Source: Sphingobacterium sp. (GTDB taxonomy: Bacteria; Bacteroidota; Bacteroidia; Sphingobacteriales; Sphingobacteriaceae). From it: a stretch of 52,169 bases of DNA. Below, one piece after another: positions 8,958 through 20,942 of the stretch. The stretch lies in contig JAITLW010000145.1 in NCBI GenBank assembly GCA_031277715.1, positions 1 to 52,169 of the forward strand. Reading direction: 5' to 3'. The position numbers and the translations under genes were made by a program. Position 1 is the first letter of the stretch; every line of letters starts with the position of its first letter. The notes below the pieces were generated by a model that worked only from the letters and a program-made list of their open reading frames with translations, was not told the DNA's origin and searched no databases.

Positions 8958-10658
8958 TTACAAATCTGTTACGCATCCTAGCGAGGCATTGGCTACTGTT
9001 TTTGCGTATTTGTAGAGCACACCTTTGCTGACCTTCAATGCCGGTTGTTTCCATGTGCTACGACGTTCCGCAATCACCTCATCGGATACTTTTAGACTTA
9101 TGATATTATTTACGGCATCGATCTCGATGATATCATCGTCTTGCACTAGGCCGATCAGCCCACCTTCGTAAGCTTCTGGTGTGATATGTCCTACGACAAA
9201 ACCGTGTGTACCACCGGAGAATCTTCCGTCTGTGATCAATGCAACGGAGTTACCCAGGCCAGCACCGATAATCAATGACGTTGGTTTTAACATTTCTGGC
9301 ATACCAGGAGCGCCCTTAGGTCCTTCATTTTTAATAACGATTACATCTCCAGGTTTGATGCGGCCAGACGATACACCGGCAACGAGGTCATGTTCTCCGT
9401 CAAATACACGGGCAGGGCCTACGAATTTCTCGCCCTCTTTTCCTGATATTTTAGCAACTGAACCTTGTTCGGCCAGGTTGCCATACAATATCTGTAAGTG
9501 ACCAGTTTGTTTGATTGGATTGCTTAACGGTTGAATGATGGGTTGTTCGTAGTCCATGATAGACTTCACACCCTCTAAGTTCTCTGCCAATGTTTTGCCT
9601 GTTACTGTCAAGCAGTCGCCGTGCAGTAGACCCTCATTCAATAAATATTTTAAAACTGCGGGTACTCCACCATAATTATGGAGGTCTTGCATCAGGTATT
9701 TACCTGATGGTTTTAGATCGGCCAATACAGGTGTTTCATCAGACATACGTTGAAAATCATCAGGCGTTACTTCTACGCCCACAGCATGCCCCATTGCGAT
9801 AAAGTGCAATACAGCATTGGTTGATCCTCCCAGTATCACAATTGTACGGATTGCATTTTCAAATGCCTTACGCGTCATGATATCAGAAGGTTTTATATCC
9901 TTTTCCAACAAAATACGGATGTACTTTCCTGCTTCTAAACACTCTTTTTTCTTTTCTTCTGATACAGCAGGGTTTGAAGACGAGTAGGGTAGGCTCATGC
10001 CTAAAGCCTCTATTGCCGACGCCATCGTGTTTGCGGTATACATACCGCCACAAGCACCAGCGCCAGGGCAGGTATGACGTATTACGCCATCATAATCTTC
10101 GTCAGAGATTGTACCTGCTATTTTTTTTCCTAAAGCTTCAAAAGCAGATACAATGTTGAGTTCTTCTCCTTTATAATGTCCCGGAGCAATGGTGCCTCCA
10201 TATACCATAATTGCAGGGCGATTCAGTCGTCCCATAGCCATGATTGCTCCTGGCATGTTCTTGTCGCAACCAGGGATAGCCACTACACCATCATAGTATT
10301 GGCCTCCACAGATGGTCTCGATACTATCTGCAATCACATCTCTTGATACCAACGAGTAGCGCATACCATCGGTACCGTTGCTCATACCGTCACTGACACC
10401 TATAGTGCCAAATGTCAATCCCACAAGGTCATTGGCCCAAATTCCTTTTTTTACGATTTGAGCAAGGTCGTTTAAGTGCATATTGCACGTATTGCCATCG
10501 TAGCCCATACTTGCAATCCCAACCTGTGCTTTACTCATATCAGCATCTGTTAGCCCAATACCATAAAGCATTGCTTTAGCCGCAGGTTGTGTCTCGTCCT
10601 GCGTGAATATTCTACTGTACTTGTTTAATGTCTTCCCGTGATCAGATGATGACTTCAT
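8958..10658 (-). CDS. ilvD: Dihydroxy-acid dehydratase
   Basis: [25 protein letters not shown]...[36 protein letters not shown]...[20 protein letters not shown]. Confidence 0.97.
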   Translation of the reverse strand: MKSSSDHGKTLNKYSRIFTQDETQPAAKAMLYGIGLTDADMSKAQVGIASMGYDGNTCNMHLNDLAQIVKKGIWANDLVGLTFGTIGVSDGMSNGTDGMRYSLVSRDVIADSIETICGGQYYDGVVAIPGCDKNMPGAIMAMGRLNRPAIMVYGGTIAPGHYKGEELNIVSAFEALGKKIAGTISDEDYDGVIRHTCPGAGACGGMYTANTMASAIEALGMSLPYSSSNPAVSEEKKKECLEAGKYIRILLEKDIKPSDIMTRKAFENAIRTIVILGGSTNAVLHFIAMGHAVGVEVTPDDFQRMSDETPVLADLKPSGKYLMQDLHNYGGVPAVLKYLLNEGLLHGDCLTVTGKTLAENLEGVKSIMDYEQPIIQPLSNPIKQTGHLQILYGNLAEQGSVAKISGKEGEKFVGPARVFDGEHDLVAGVSSGRIKPGDVIVIKNEGPKGAPGMPEMLKPTSLIIGAGLGNSVALITDGRFSGGTHGFVVGHITPEAYEGGLIGLVQDDDIIEIDAVNNIISLKVSDEVIAERRSTWKQPALKVSKGVLYKYAKTVANASLGCVTDL

Positions 10659-11532
10659 AATTTTCTTGTTCTAAGACTAAGTTTTTATATTTTCTTTGAA
10701 TAGATGCGCCGATACTGTGTTCCCACTCTTCTTTGTAGATCACATCATCGACCTGTTTTATACCGATAATCTCAGCAGCAGTTCCGCTCAAGAAAGCAGA
10801 ATCTGCGCTGTATATATCTTGGATGGTTAGTTTTTTTTCTATAATGTCAAACCCTAATTCTTTGCAGATATTGATGACTGTCTGACGTGTGATTCCTGGA
10901 AAAACGTTTTCCAATGGAGGTGTGAAAATTTTAAAATCCTTTTCGATAAATAAGTTCTCACTGGAAGCCTGTGCTACAAAACCCTCTTGGTCTAATAAGA
11001 GCGCTTCGTCGAATCCATGGCGTAACGCATCACTGGTTGCCAATATGGAATTAATGTATTGGCCTGAAGCCTTCGCTTCAATAGGGAATGACTTCGGATT
11101 AGGACGTTCAATCGAGGAGATGTTTACCCGTAATAGGTTTTGACCAAGATATGGGCCCCATTCCCAAGCTGCAATCATAATACTGGCTTGATCAGAAGAG
11201 GTCAAGTGCATATTTGAGCCTGAGAATATCAATGGCCTGATATATGCCGCTCTTAGATTGTTTGCCTCCAAAAGTTCATAACTTTTTTCAATCAGCGTAC
11301 GATTGTCCCATGTATAGGGTAGTCTCAACGCTTCGCAGGATTTTCTCAAACGTTCGAAATGAGCTTCGGCTTTGAATATACGCGTCCCATTGTGTGTGCT
11401 GTATGCGCGTAAGCCTTCAAAGGCACCATAACCATAATGTAGAGACTGGCCGAATAGATCGACGCCGGCCTGATTTGCTTTTACAAATTCGCCATTAAGA
11501 TAGACCAATGTGTTTTGATTATAGTACTGCAT
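10642..11532 (-). CDS. ilvE: Branched-chain amino-acid aminotransferase
   Basis: Class IV aminotransferase: [11 protein letters not shown]...[11 protein letters not shown]...[16 protein letters not shown]-like region...[10 protein letters not shown]. First gene of the operon; overlaps ilvD by 17 nt. Confidence 0.94.
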   Translation of the reverse strand: MQYYNQNTLVYLNGEFVKANQAGVDLFGQSLHYGYGAFEGLRAYSTHNGTRIFKAEAHFERLRKSCEALRLPYTWDNRTLIEKSYELLEANNLRAAYIRPLIFSGSNMHLTSSDQASIMIAAWEWGPYLGQNLLRVNISSIERPNPKSFPIEAKASGQYINSILATSDALRHGFDEALLLDQEGFVAQASSENLFIEKDFKIFTPPLENVFPGITRQTVINICKELGFDIIEKKLTIQDIYSADSAFLSGTAAEIIGIKQVDDVIYKEEWEHSIGASIQRKYKNLVLEQENYEVII

Positions 11533-11711
11533 ACGTTACTTTTTTTAGGATAATTCGTGTCTCTCCAAAGTTCTTTTATTTCTCTCCCTTATTCACATCC
11601 TCAAGTTAGCTCGATTTAAAATTCTATACAATAGGCAAATAGAGTATTTTGAAAAAGTTTATTATTTTAAGAGGGTGGCTTTATTTTGATTTATAATTTG
11701 ATTTATATTTT

Positions 11712-11736
11712 TTAAACAAAATATTATTTTGTTTAA
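11712..11736. promoter_or_regulatory. Perfect palindrome in the ilvE leader/promoter region
   Basis: TTAAACAAAATA-T-TATTTTGTTTAA, 12-bp perfect arms. Adjacent inverted repeat TGAACC (11739-11744)/GGTTCA (11757-11762). Confidence 0.6.
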
Positions 11737-11941
11737 CGTGAACCGTATTTAAAATTGGTTCATTTTTGTGAAAACCTCATTTTTTGAAAAACGGTCAGAA
11801 TTCTTCTTAAAAAGGCAAAAGTGCTGTGAAATCTTTTCTAAAAACGCACCGATTACGGGCATAAAACTTTCAATGATACCATTGAATCACAAACAGATTT
11901 GAAAGTTCTTGATGACCTTTAAAACATACACTTTCAGAAAA

Positions 11942-11978
11942 AAAAAGCCCTTAAAACTTGAAGTTCTAAGGGCTTTTT
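11942..11978 (-). terminator. Rho-independent terminator downstream of atpC (possibly bidirectional)
   Basis: AAAAAGCCCTTAAAACTT-GAAGTTCTAAGGGCTTTTT stem-loop about 20 nt after the atpC stop, T/A-tracts on both sides. Confidence 0.85.
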
Positions 11979-11997
11979 ATGATCGTTTCTTTTTCTT

Positions 11998-12246
11998 TTA
12001 TTCTTGCACAATTCCTTCCGCTAAAACGATGATATTGTTGTCCTTAACTTCAACCACACCACCTTTAATAATAATGACATGGTCGCCACTAATATCTTTA
12101 ATAATGACTTTTCCGTCGTCTAGCGTAGACACAATAGCAGCGTGGTCTTTCAAAATTTGGAAAGAACCCGCAGAACCTGGTACCGTGACTGCAGTCACGT
12201 CGCCTTCGTAAGCTAATTTGTCTGGTGTTATTATTGTTAATTTCAT
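11998..12246 (-). CDS. atpC: ATP synthase F1 epsilon subunit
   Basis: 82 aa MKLTIITPDKLAYEGDVTAVTVPGSAGSFQILKDHAAIVSTL. Confidence 0.93.
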   Translation of the reverse strand: MKLTIITPDKLAYEGDVTAVTVPGSAGSFQILKDHAAIVSTLDDGKVIIKDISGDHVIIIKGGVVEVKDNNIIVLAEGIVQE

Positions 12247-12251
12247 TCTTT

Positions 12252-12344
12252 GATAGTATTAAGTAGTTAGTACTTAGTATTTAGAATATATTTTCTAATG
12301 GATAGTAAGACAAGACATCTAACTACTATATACTAAATACTATC
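12252..12344. repeat. TTAGTATT-type inverted repeat pair, copy 3 (spacer atpC/atpD)
   Basis: GATAGTATTAAGTAGTTAGTACTTAG (12252-12277) against the reverse complement of 12319-12344 (GATAGTATTTAGTATATAGTAGTTAG): 22 of 26 positions agree by hand. Confidence 0.65.
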
Positions 12345-12353
12345 TACTCTATA

Positions 12354-13911
<1,558 letters not shown>

Positions 13912-13922
13912 ATTTTGGAATG

Positions 13923-13953
13923 CAAAAATAAGGTATATCTATTTAAAAGCAAA
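13923..13953 (-). promoter_or_regulatory. Bacteroidetes-type promoter of atpD
   Basis: Minus strand TTTG-N19-TATTTTTG fits the TTTG/TAnnTTTG consensus exactly. Confidence 0.75.
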
Positions 13954-13992
13954 ACATATAAAAAAATAAATAGTAAGTTTTTTTAGACCTGT

Positions 13993-14586
13993 TTAAGAAT
14001 CCCTTTTTAACTGTTCATCCAATAGTTGTCTTTTCAGCAATTGTTCTTTTTCCATTGCTTTCTTTTTATATTGTTGGAACTCATTCTGAGTCTCTTCGGC
14101 AGTCTTCTGGTGTTCTACGGTATCTGTTTTCGCTTTGCGGAATGACACTAACATAGAGAAAAAGCCTATTCCTAATACAGCGATAATAATCCATACTGTA
14201 CTATGGTAAGCACTCTTCGCAAAATCTATCCCTAAAAAAGAGATACTATCTGTTCTTTGTTTTTCTACCTGTAATTCGGATTGGACAGTTTGAAGAGAGT
14301 CTTTTAATCCCGTTACAGTAGCTACAGATGAAGAAGAGCTGTTCTTCAAAGAAGCGATTTCTTTGGTGTATTTGGAGATTGAATCATTCACATTCTTCTG
14401 TATGATTTCTATATTAGATTTTCTGATCACTTTAAAGTCGGCATCTTGAGACTTGGACTGCGCTAGTAAAACTTGAAATTGGGTGTTGAGGTTTAAGTCT
14501 GATTGTAGTTTTTGCTGCAAGGTCAACTGCGCGAAAGTACTGGTGGTTAGAAAAAGAAAAACTAAAGATAAAATAGATTTATACAT
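13993..14586 (-). CDS. Signal-peptide/TM coiled-coil hypothetical protein
   Basis: N-terminal signal MYKSILSLVFLFLTTSTFAQ, central TM STVWIIIAVLGIGFFSMLVSF, charged coiled-coil C-terminus. Confidence 0.75.
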   Translation of the reverse strand: MYKSILSLVFLFLTTSTFAQLTLQQKLQSDLNLNTQFQVLLAQSKSQDADFKVIRKSNIEIIQKNVNDSISKYTKEIASLKNSSSSSVATVTGLKDSLQTVQSELQVEKQRTDSISFLGIDFAKSAYHSTVWIIIAVLGIGFFSMLVSFRKAKTDTVEHQKTAEETQNEFQQYKKKAMEKEQLLKRQLLDEQLKRDS

Positions 14587-14671
14587 GCTCTGAATAGATA
14601 AATGATGTTAATACATTTATAAATGTCCTAAATAAATTGATTTAATACAAAAAAAATAAATCTTTATGATA

Positions 14672-14703
14672 TACCACCTATCAATAGAAGATGATAGGTG
14701 GTA
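14672..14703 (-). terminator. Hairpin downstream of the AraC gene, candidate terminator
   Basis: TACCACCTATCA-ATAGAAGA-TGATAGGTGGTA, 12-bp perfect stem. T-rich tract on the minus strand only after a gap. Confidence 0.55.
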
Positions 14704-14794
14704 CATCAATCAGGAACCCTATTCTCTGGAATAAAACTAAGTCTACTTTTTAATGCCTATTGGCGATGATTTTCCAGACTCGGCTTTCTGTAAA

Positions 14795-15754
14795 TTAACG
14801 CAACGCTAAGGAAGGCCCTGCTCTTCTCGAAATCTTTGGAATACTTTCCTGTTCGGTATTATTGGAGACCCTTTGCTTGCGATAAGTTAATGGGGATACT
14901 CCCATAAAACTCTTGAAGAACTTACTGAATGCCCCGAAATCCATGAAACCTAATTCGCTCATTACCTCTTTTACCGACATATTGGTATTGTGCAATAGGA
15001 CGACAGCTTCTGAAATTACGAGTTCATCGAGTATTGCTTTGGGGCCGTTGCCCGTGATTTCCTTTACAATTCGACTTAAATGTTTTCGTGAAATAAAGAG
15101 TTTGTCTGCATAATATTGTACTTTATGATTTCCTTTGAATTCAATTGAAGCCGTACTTAAAAAGTCTAGCACAATACGGTTCTTCCGTTCAAAGTTAGTT
15201 TGGTCATAGGCAGGACTACTGTGCATCTCGTTACTCAATTCATAGAAAACCAACATCAGCGTGGTTTGTATTATCTTTTCTTGGAGGGTAATATTATTCC
15301 CTTTGGTCGTATTTTGAAACTCGAGATTCTCCATGTATACAACAAGACGTTCGGCTTGTTGCGGATTAAAAGAAGATTTTATATTTCTATTACTCTGAAT
15401 AGGATCCATGTAACAGATCCTACAGATTGGAATCCGGAATTCTTTGAATATCTCAAAATCTAATAATAAGGAATATATCTCTACATCTTCAGAGACTGTT
15501 ACAATCTGTGAAATTAGAATGGGTGTGATAAAAAGTGCATCACCCGCATAAAAGTCGTATTCCACGAAATTGATAGAAGCTCGGGCGGAGCCTTTTCTGA
15601 TGAGATACATTCCTAATTTATCGAGTCTTATGGGACCAACAGACAGACTGTCGCCTAGGTCTGCGTATGTCGAATGTGTGACGGTAAGGCTGTCATAAAG
15701 TCGGTAGATATCCGGATCTTTAAATGACGGTTGGATAGTTTTTGCTGACTTCAT
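14795..15754 (-). CDS. AraC family transcriptional regulator
   Basis: C-terminal double HTH: YYADKLFISRKHLSRIVKEITGNGPKAILDELVISEAVVLLHNTNMSVKEVMSELGFMDFGAFSKFFKSFMGVSPLTYRKQR. Confidence 0.93.
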   Translation of the reverse strand: MKSAKTIQPSFKDPDIYRLYDSLTVTHSTYADLGDSLSVGPIRLDKLGMYLIRKGSARASINFVEYDFYAGDALFITPILISQIVTVSEDVEIYSLLLDFEIFKEFRIPICRICYMDPIQSNRNIKSSFNPQQAERLVVYMENLEFQNTTKGNNITLQEKIIQTTLMLVFYELSNEMHSSPAYDQTNFERKNRIVLDFLSTASIEFKGNHKVQYYADKLFISRKHLSRIVKEITGNGPKAILDELVISEAVVLLHNTNMSVKEVMSELGFMDFGAFSKFFKSFMGVSPLTYRKQRVSNNTEQESIPKISRRAGPSLALR

Positions 15755-16220
15755 ATTGCTTGTTTTTTAAAATAATTTCTTTAAGATACATGTATTCTCG
15801 CTTAGATGCTGTCAATGGCTGTATTAATTGTCTGATTAAGGAGGTTTCTAAAGACGAGATCGCTTTTTTTAGGCCGTCAAACCGGCGTGGAAGATCCTTT
15901 TCTTCATTATAATATCGCGTGAGCAACTCATTTTTTGAGATGTATTGCTGTCGGTGGGCAATAATATTTTTTAAAAGCAGACTTGGCTCTTGAATGCCTT
16001 TCGTTCGGCTCTGTATGTACTTATATCTTTGTAGGATTTCGTGACGTAGCACGAGCTCTATCAAATCATGAAAGCCACCGAAATAGCTAAAGAATTTAGT
16101 TCGGGATATGCCGTCTGTATTTAATACGTCGACAAGTTTAAGAAGACGGAACCCCTTTTCAACAATAAGCTGCCGGGTATCCTCCATTGTCTTCTGAACA
16201 AATTTTGCTTCCTTTTCCAT
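15720..16220 (-). CDS. TetR-like transcriptional regulator
   Basis: N-terminal HTH-like TRQLIVEKGFRLLKLVDVLNTDGISRTKFFSYFGGFHDLIELVL. Likely start MEKEAK at 16220 rather than 16265. Overlaps the AraC gene by 35 nt. Confidence 0.65.
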   Translation of the reverse strand: MEKEAKFVQKTMEDTRQLIVEKGFRLLKLVDVLNTDGISRTKFFSYFGGFHDLIELVLRHEILQRYKYIQSRTKGIQEPSLLLKNIIAHRQQYISKNELLTRYYNEEKDLPRRFDGLKKAISSLETSLIRQLIQPLTASKREYMYLKEIILKNKQYEVSKNYPTVI

Positions 16221-16248
16221 AATAATATAGTTTTTGTTAGTTTCCGAT

Positions 16249-17682
16249 TTATTGAATACCGCCACCCAACGCCCTATAGAGCGCTACCTCAGCATAGAGG
16301 AGCTCGCTTTTGACAAGCATTTGGTCCAGCTCGGCTTGGAGCTTAGTCTGTTGGGCGAGCAATATCTCCAGATAGGTTGCCATATCGTTTTTAAAGAGAA
16401 TTTTGGCCTGTTCGATTAACTCCAGGTTTTTTGCGACCAAGTCATCATTGAATATCTGTTGTTCACGAAGTGACGCTAACTGTTCCAGAATTGTTGATAC
16501 CTCACTAACAGCCTGTAAGACACTTTCCTTAAATTGTATCTCTGCTTGATCCGTACGGATTCCGGCTTGATTATATTCTGTTTTCAACCGTCTGCCATCC
16601 AGTAAAGGTTGGGTCAGTGAGCCTGCCACGATACCGAATAGGGAGCCTGGTATATTAAACCAATTGCTGGCCTTGAACGAATTTAGTCCCCCTTCTGCCG
16701 TGATCCTTAGAGAAGGGTACATATTGGCACGTGCGATATTGACCTCAGAGACCGATCTTAGGAATCTAAATTCTGCCTGTTTTATATCAGGTCTGCGGCT
16801 TAGTAGCGTAGCAGGTACCCCAGTAGCGAAAGAGGCGCGAGCTTCTATTTTACCCAATTGTCCACGGTACTTGATATGGTCGGGCATTCGACCGACCAGG
16901 GCATTCAGGGCGTACTCTTGTACCGTTATATTCTCTTCGATAACGCGGATGGATTTTAATAAATTGACCCTACTTATTTCTACCTGACGTACTGCCAATG
17001 AGGTTGTGAGTCCCAGCTGTTGCTGTACTTTAGTAATCTCTAAGGTGCTATCTATGATCGCGAGATTGCGGGTACTTATTTCTTTTTGTTGATCAAATAG
17101 TAGGAGATCATAGTATCCTTTGGCAATACCGGCAATTAGACTCGTACGCACCGCATTAACGGCCTCCTTACTTTCAAGGTAGGTGGCGAGGGCCGCGGCT
17201 TTGCGGTTTTTTATTTTTCCCCAGATATCCGCTTCCCAGGACATAGAAAGTCTGGTCGAGTAGTCTTCCATATAAGATCTGCCCATGAATTGGCTGGCCA
17301 TTCTACCGTTCATGCTGTTGTCCGACGGTCTATTAATAGAAGCTGCTCCCACTGCCAGGTCGACAATAGGGACGTGTCCCCATTTAACCTGTTTGACGGC
17401 TTCCTCAGCGATTTCTATCTGTTTGATGGCGACGAGCATATTATTGTTATAGCTCAGGCCACTATCAATCAGGGTAATCAAGTTTTGATCCCTAAAAAAT
17501 TCGCGATAGGATAGTTCCGCTAGACTCGAACTAGTGTCTAGCGGTATTTCCGTGTCTGTAGTGGAGAATTCATGCGGTACATTTGCCTCGTTTGCTCCGA
17601 TGGTCCGTTTTGGTGAACGACAGCCCATGAGCACAAGTAGTAAGAGTAGTACTACAGTAATATTGTTTTTATACTTTGTCAT
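16249..17682 (-). CDS. Outer-membrane efflux lipoprotein (TolC/OprM type)
   Basis: Lipobox LMGC; ARASFATGVPATLLSRRPDIKQAEFRFLRSVSEVNIARANMYPSL is typical of the NodT/OprM family. Confidence 0.93.
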   Translation of the reverse strand: MTKYKNNITVVLLLLLVLMGCRSPKRTIGANEANVPHEFSTTDTEIPLDTSSSLAELSYREFFRDQNLITLIDSGLSYNNNMLVAIKQIEIAEEAVKQVKWGHVPIVDLAVGAASINRPSDNSMNGRMASQFMGRSYMEDYSTRLSMSWEADIWGKIKNRKAAALATYLESKEAVNAVRTSLIAGIAKGYYDLLLFDQQKEISTRNLAIIDSTLEITKVQQQLGLTTSLAVRQVEISRVNLLKSIRVIEENITVQEYALNALVGRMPDHIKYRGQLGKIEARASFATGVPATLLSRRPDIKQAEFRFLRSVSEVNIARANMYPSLRITAEGGLNSFKASNWFNIPGSLFGIVAGSLTQPLLDGRRLKTEYNQAGIRTDQAEIQFKESVLQAVSEVSTILEQLASLREQQIFNDDLVAKNLELIEQAKILFKNDMATYLEILLAQQTKLQAELDQMLVKSELLYAEVALYRALGGGIQ

Positions 17683-17721
17683 TGTCTATTTGTTTCTATT
17701 TTAGTTAAATAGCTTTATTAA

Positions 17722-20700
17722 CTAATTTTCCTTTATACTGTCATCTCCCTGATACTGCAAATCTTCTAGAGAAATGTCCTTCTTACGGGTTTTTTCTTGT
17801 ATAGCTTGAAATACAACGAATAGGACCGGAGTAATAAAGACCCCTAGAATAGTGCCGACGAGCATTCCGAAGACAGCCGAGTAGCCAATGGAGTGATTCC
17901 CAATAGCTGAGGGACCTGTCGCGAATAATAGCGGTAATAATCCTGCTATAAAAGCGAGTGATGTCATTAGGATTGGACGTAGACGTGCTTTTGCTCCTTC
18001 TATGGCCGCTGAAACCAAAGTTTTGCCAGCACGTCTCCTTTGTAGTGCAAACTCAACAATCAGGATCGCATTCTTAGCCAGCAACCCGATAAGCATGATA
18101 AGAGCTACCTGGACATAGATATTATTATTAAGGTCTGCAAACCACACGCCTATGAATACTCCTAATAATCCCACAGGAACAGTCAGTACAACTGCGAATG
18201 GCAGGATATAACTTTCGTATTGTGCAGCAAGTAGAAAATACACAAACACCACACAGAGTATAAATATATAAGCCGTCTGGCCAGAAGAGTTACGTTCCTC
18301 CCGAGCCATCCCTTTCCAATCCAGGGTGTAGCCAAGCGGTAGTCCAGCATCTTTAATCGCATCGACTGCAGCCATGGCTTGGCCAGTACTGTAGCCTACT
18401 TTAGGAACAATAGTTATGTTTACGGCATTGAACAAGTTAAAATGCTCAATGATCTCTGGCCCCGAAACAGGCTCTACCGAGACGACGTTCTTGATCGGCA
18501 CCATTTGACCCAGTTTGTTTTTTATGCTAATGGCTTCCAAAGAAGCTGGGTCATTTCTGTACTTAGCATCGGCTTGCATAACCACACGATAATACTTGCC
18601 AAAGCGATTGAAGTCAGATGCTTGGAGACTTCCGTAATAAGCCTGCATCGTTGTCAATACGTCATTAACGTCTAGATTGAGCTGTTTTGCTATGGCTTCG
18701 TTCACCTTCATTTCGTACTGCGGAAATACCGGGTTGAACGTCGTAAAGGCTAAAGCCACCTCTGGACGCTCCGACAGTTTTGCAATCAAGGACTGTGTCA
18801 CTTCATTGAGCGACTCTAAAGACCCTGAGTTTCGATCTTGAAGTACAATCTCTACCCCACTGGTGTTTCCGAAACCTTGTACTGTAGGAAAGTTCGTTGC
18901 CATAAATGAGCTTTCCTGTAGTGGAGCAAGGGCTTGCTGAAGTTCTTGTACCAATAGATTAATATCGCGGACTTCTCCTCGTTCTTTCGTGGGTCTCAGT
19001 CTAAGCAGGAATACGCCTGCGGAAGAGGAGGGTGCATTGTTCATAAAGTTCATTCCTGTAAGCGTCACCGTAGTCTCAATGGCAGGATGACTTCTCAGTA
19101 TTTTTTCTGCTTCCTCAATATTTTGTTGCGTTCTATTTTGGGATGACCCCGGAGGATTATTTACCAATGCAATTAAAAAACTTTGATCTTCATCCGGAAT
19201 GAACCCGCCAGGTGTAGCTTTAAAAGCGTAGGCAAATAGAGCTATAAATAAGGCGATGCCTGAGAAAGCTACTGTTTTGCGTTTTATTAAAAAGATAACC
19301 CCTTTTGTATACCGTGTGGTGAGTCGGTCAAAGCTTGCATTGAACGCTGTGAAAAAACGTTCTTTAAAAGAAGATTTCGCTTTGTGTTCATCGTGATTGT
19401 CGGTATGATTTTTCAACAACAAGGCGCTTAGTGCAGGGCTTAATGTCAAGGCATTAATAGCGGATATGATGATCGCTATTGCTAGTGTTAACGCGAATTG
19501 TTGATAGAATAGTCCAGTTGGTCCGTCCATAAATACAACGGGAAGGAATACTGCCGACATGACTAAGGTAATCGAAATAATTGCCCCTGTAATTTCGCTC
19601 ATCGCGGACATGGTGGCAGCAAGTGGGCTTAGCTTCTTTTTTTCCATCTTGGCGTGCACAGCCTCCACTACCACAATAGCATCATCGACCACAATTCCAA
19701 TGGCTAATACCAAAGCGAATAGCGTGAGTATATTGATAGAGAACCCAAATACCTGCATGAAGAAGAATGTTCCAACGATAGAGACAGGAACCGCAATCGC
19801 AGGAATCAACGTCGATCTAAAATCTTGTAAAAAGATAAACACAACAATAAATACCAGAATGAATGCCTCAATAAGTGTACTCGTCACTTGCTTAATAGAC
19901 TGATCAAGGGATTCCTTAGCACTGTAGTGAACTACGTATTTGACACCCGGAGGAAAAGATTTAGACAGTTCTTCTAGGCGATCATTCATCGCAATAGCGA
20001 CTTCATTGGCATTTGAACCTGCAGTTTGGAATATACCAATCGTCGACGCCGAATTACCGTTATATGTGGTGATAACTTTGTCAATATAAGCTTTGAATTC
20101 TACACGTGCCAGATCTTTCAAAAGCAAGGAGGAACCATCACTATTGGCACGAACGACGATATTTTCATATTGCTCGGGTTCTACATATTTACCTTGGTAT
20201 CGAATGGTATACTCGACCGACTCTTGTCCATTTTCTCCAAATTTACCAGGAGCAGCATCCCTGTTTTCTGCCTGAATAGCCGCCATCACTTCTGCTGGCG
20301 AGATATTTTGGGCCTTCATTTTTTGCGGATCCAACCAGACTCGCATGGCATAATCTTTATTACCATTTACCTGTGCGTCACCAACTCCATAAATTCTTTT
20401 TAACTCAGGAACAACGTTGATCTTAGCATAGTTTTCAATAAAGACCTCATCCATACCAGCGGACTCCGAGTAGAGCACCACCCAAGCCACCATACTGGCT
20501 TGCCTCTTCGTGGTCGTTACACCTATTTGGTTAACCTCTGCAGGCAACATACTGGTCACCTGAGCCACACGGTTCTGTACGTTTACAGCAGCTTGATCCG
20601 GATCGGTGCCCAGTTTGAAGAAGACCGTTATCGTTAGGTTGCCATCACTTGAAGTGGACGTGATATAATCCATACTCTCCACCCCATTGATTTGATTTTC

Positions 20701-20895
20701 CAATGGAGGGGCTACGGCTTTGGCTATCACTTCGGCACTTGCTCCCGGATAGGTCGCTGTCACCACTACAGTGGGAGGCGCTATCTCGGGAAACTTGGTT
20801 ACGGGTAGCATTAAGAGCGATATGCCTCCCAGTATAACTAAAAGTATAGATATAACGGTGGCTAATACCGGTCTTGTTATTATTTTTTTTAACAT
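17722..20895 (-). CDS. RND efflux permease, HAE1 (AcrB/MexB-like)
   Basis: 1057 aa, MLKKIITRPVLATVISILLVILGGISLLMLPVTKFPEIAPPTVVVTATYPGASAEVI; GIVVDDAIVVVEAV. Confidence 0.97.
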   Translation of the reverse strand: MLKKIITRPVLATVISILLVILGGISLLMLPVTKFPEIAPPTVVVTATYPGASAEVIAKAVAPPLENQINGVESMDYITSTSSDGNLTITVFFKLGTDPDQAAVNVQNRVAQVTSMLPAEVNQIGVTTTKRQASMVAWVVLYSESAGMDEVFIENYAKINVVPELKRIYGVGDAQVNGNKDYAMRVWLDPQKMKAQNISPAEVMAAIQAENRDAAPGKFGENGQESVEYTIRYQGKYVEPEQYENIVVRANSDGSSLLLKDLARVEFKAYIDKVITTYNGNSASTIGIFQTAGSNANEVAIAMNDRLEELSKSFPPGVKYVVHYSAKESLDQSIKQVTSTLIEAFILVFIVVFIFLQDFRSTLIPAIAVPVSIVGTFFFMQVFGFSINILTLFALVLAIGIVVDDAIVVVEAVHAKMEKKKLSPLAATMSAMSEITGAIISITLVMSAVFLPVVFMDGPTGLFYQQFALTLAIAIIISAINALTLSPALSALLLKNHTDNHDEHKAKSSFKERFFTAFNASFDRLTTRYTKGVIFLIKRKTVAFSGIALFIALFAYAFKATPGGFIPDEDQSFLIALVNNPPGSSQNRTQQNIEEAEKILRSHPAIETTVTLTGMNFMNNAPSSSAGVFLLRLRPTKERGEVRDINLLVQELQQALAPLQESSFMATNFPTVQGFGNTSGVEIVLQDRNSGSLESLNEVTQSLIAKLSERPEVALAFTTFNPVFPQYEMKVNEAIAKQLNLDVNDVLTTMQAYYGSLQASDFNRFGKYYRVVMQADAKYRNDPASLEAISIKNKLGQMVPIKNVVSVEPVSGPEIIEHFNLFNAVNITIVPKVGYSTGQAMAAVDAIKDAGLPLGYTLDWKGMAREERNSSGQTAYIFILCVVFVYFLLAAQYESYILPFAVVLTVPVGLLGVFIGVWFADLNNNIYVQVALIMLIGLLAKNAILIVEFALQRRRAGKTLVSAAIEGAKARLRPILMTSLAFIAGLLPLLFATGPSAIGNHSIGYSAVFGMLVGTILGVFITPVLFVVFQAIQEKTRKKDISLEDLQYQGDDSIKEN

Positions 20896-20942
20896 AATAT
20901 ATTAATGATATTTTAAGTAAGAATTTATAGGGACGCGGTGCT

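Noticed and set aside
11749-11862. A 37-aa minus-strand ORF upstream of ilvE (MPVIGAFLEKISQHFCLFKKNSDRFSKNEVFTKMNQF) as a leader peptide
   Set aside because: No run of Ile/Val/Leu codons, no clear ribosome-binding site, and no GC-rich terminator stem follows; likely chance.
11909-12211. 100-aa plus-strand ORF opposite atpC
   Set aside because: Antisense shadow of atpC and its terminator; low-complexity start, no recognised domain.
16221-16265. Extended TetR start overlapping the OMF gene
   Set aside because: The Met at 16220 (MEKEAKFVQKTMEDTRQLIVEKG) fits the usual HTH spacing better; no need for the overlap.
20026-20403. 125-aa plus-strand ORF opposite the RND permease
   Set aside because: Shadow ORF within the permease coding region.
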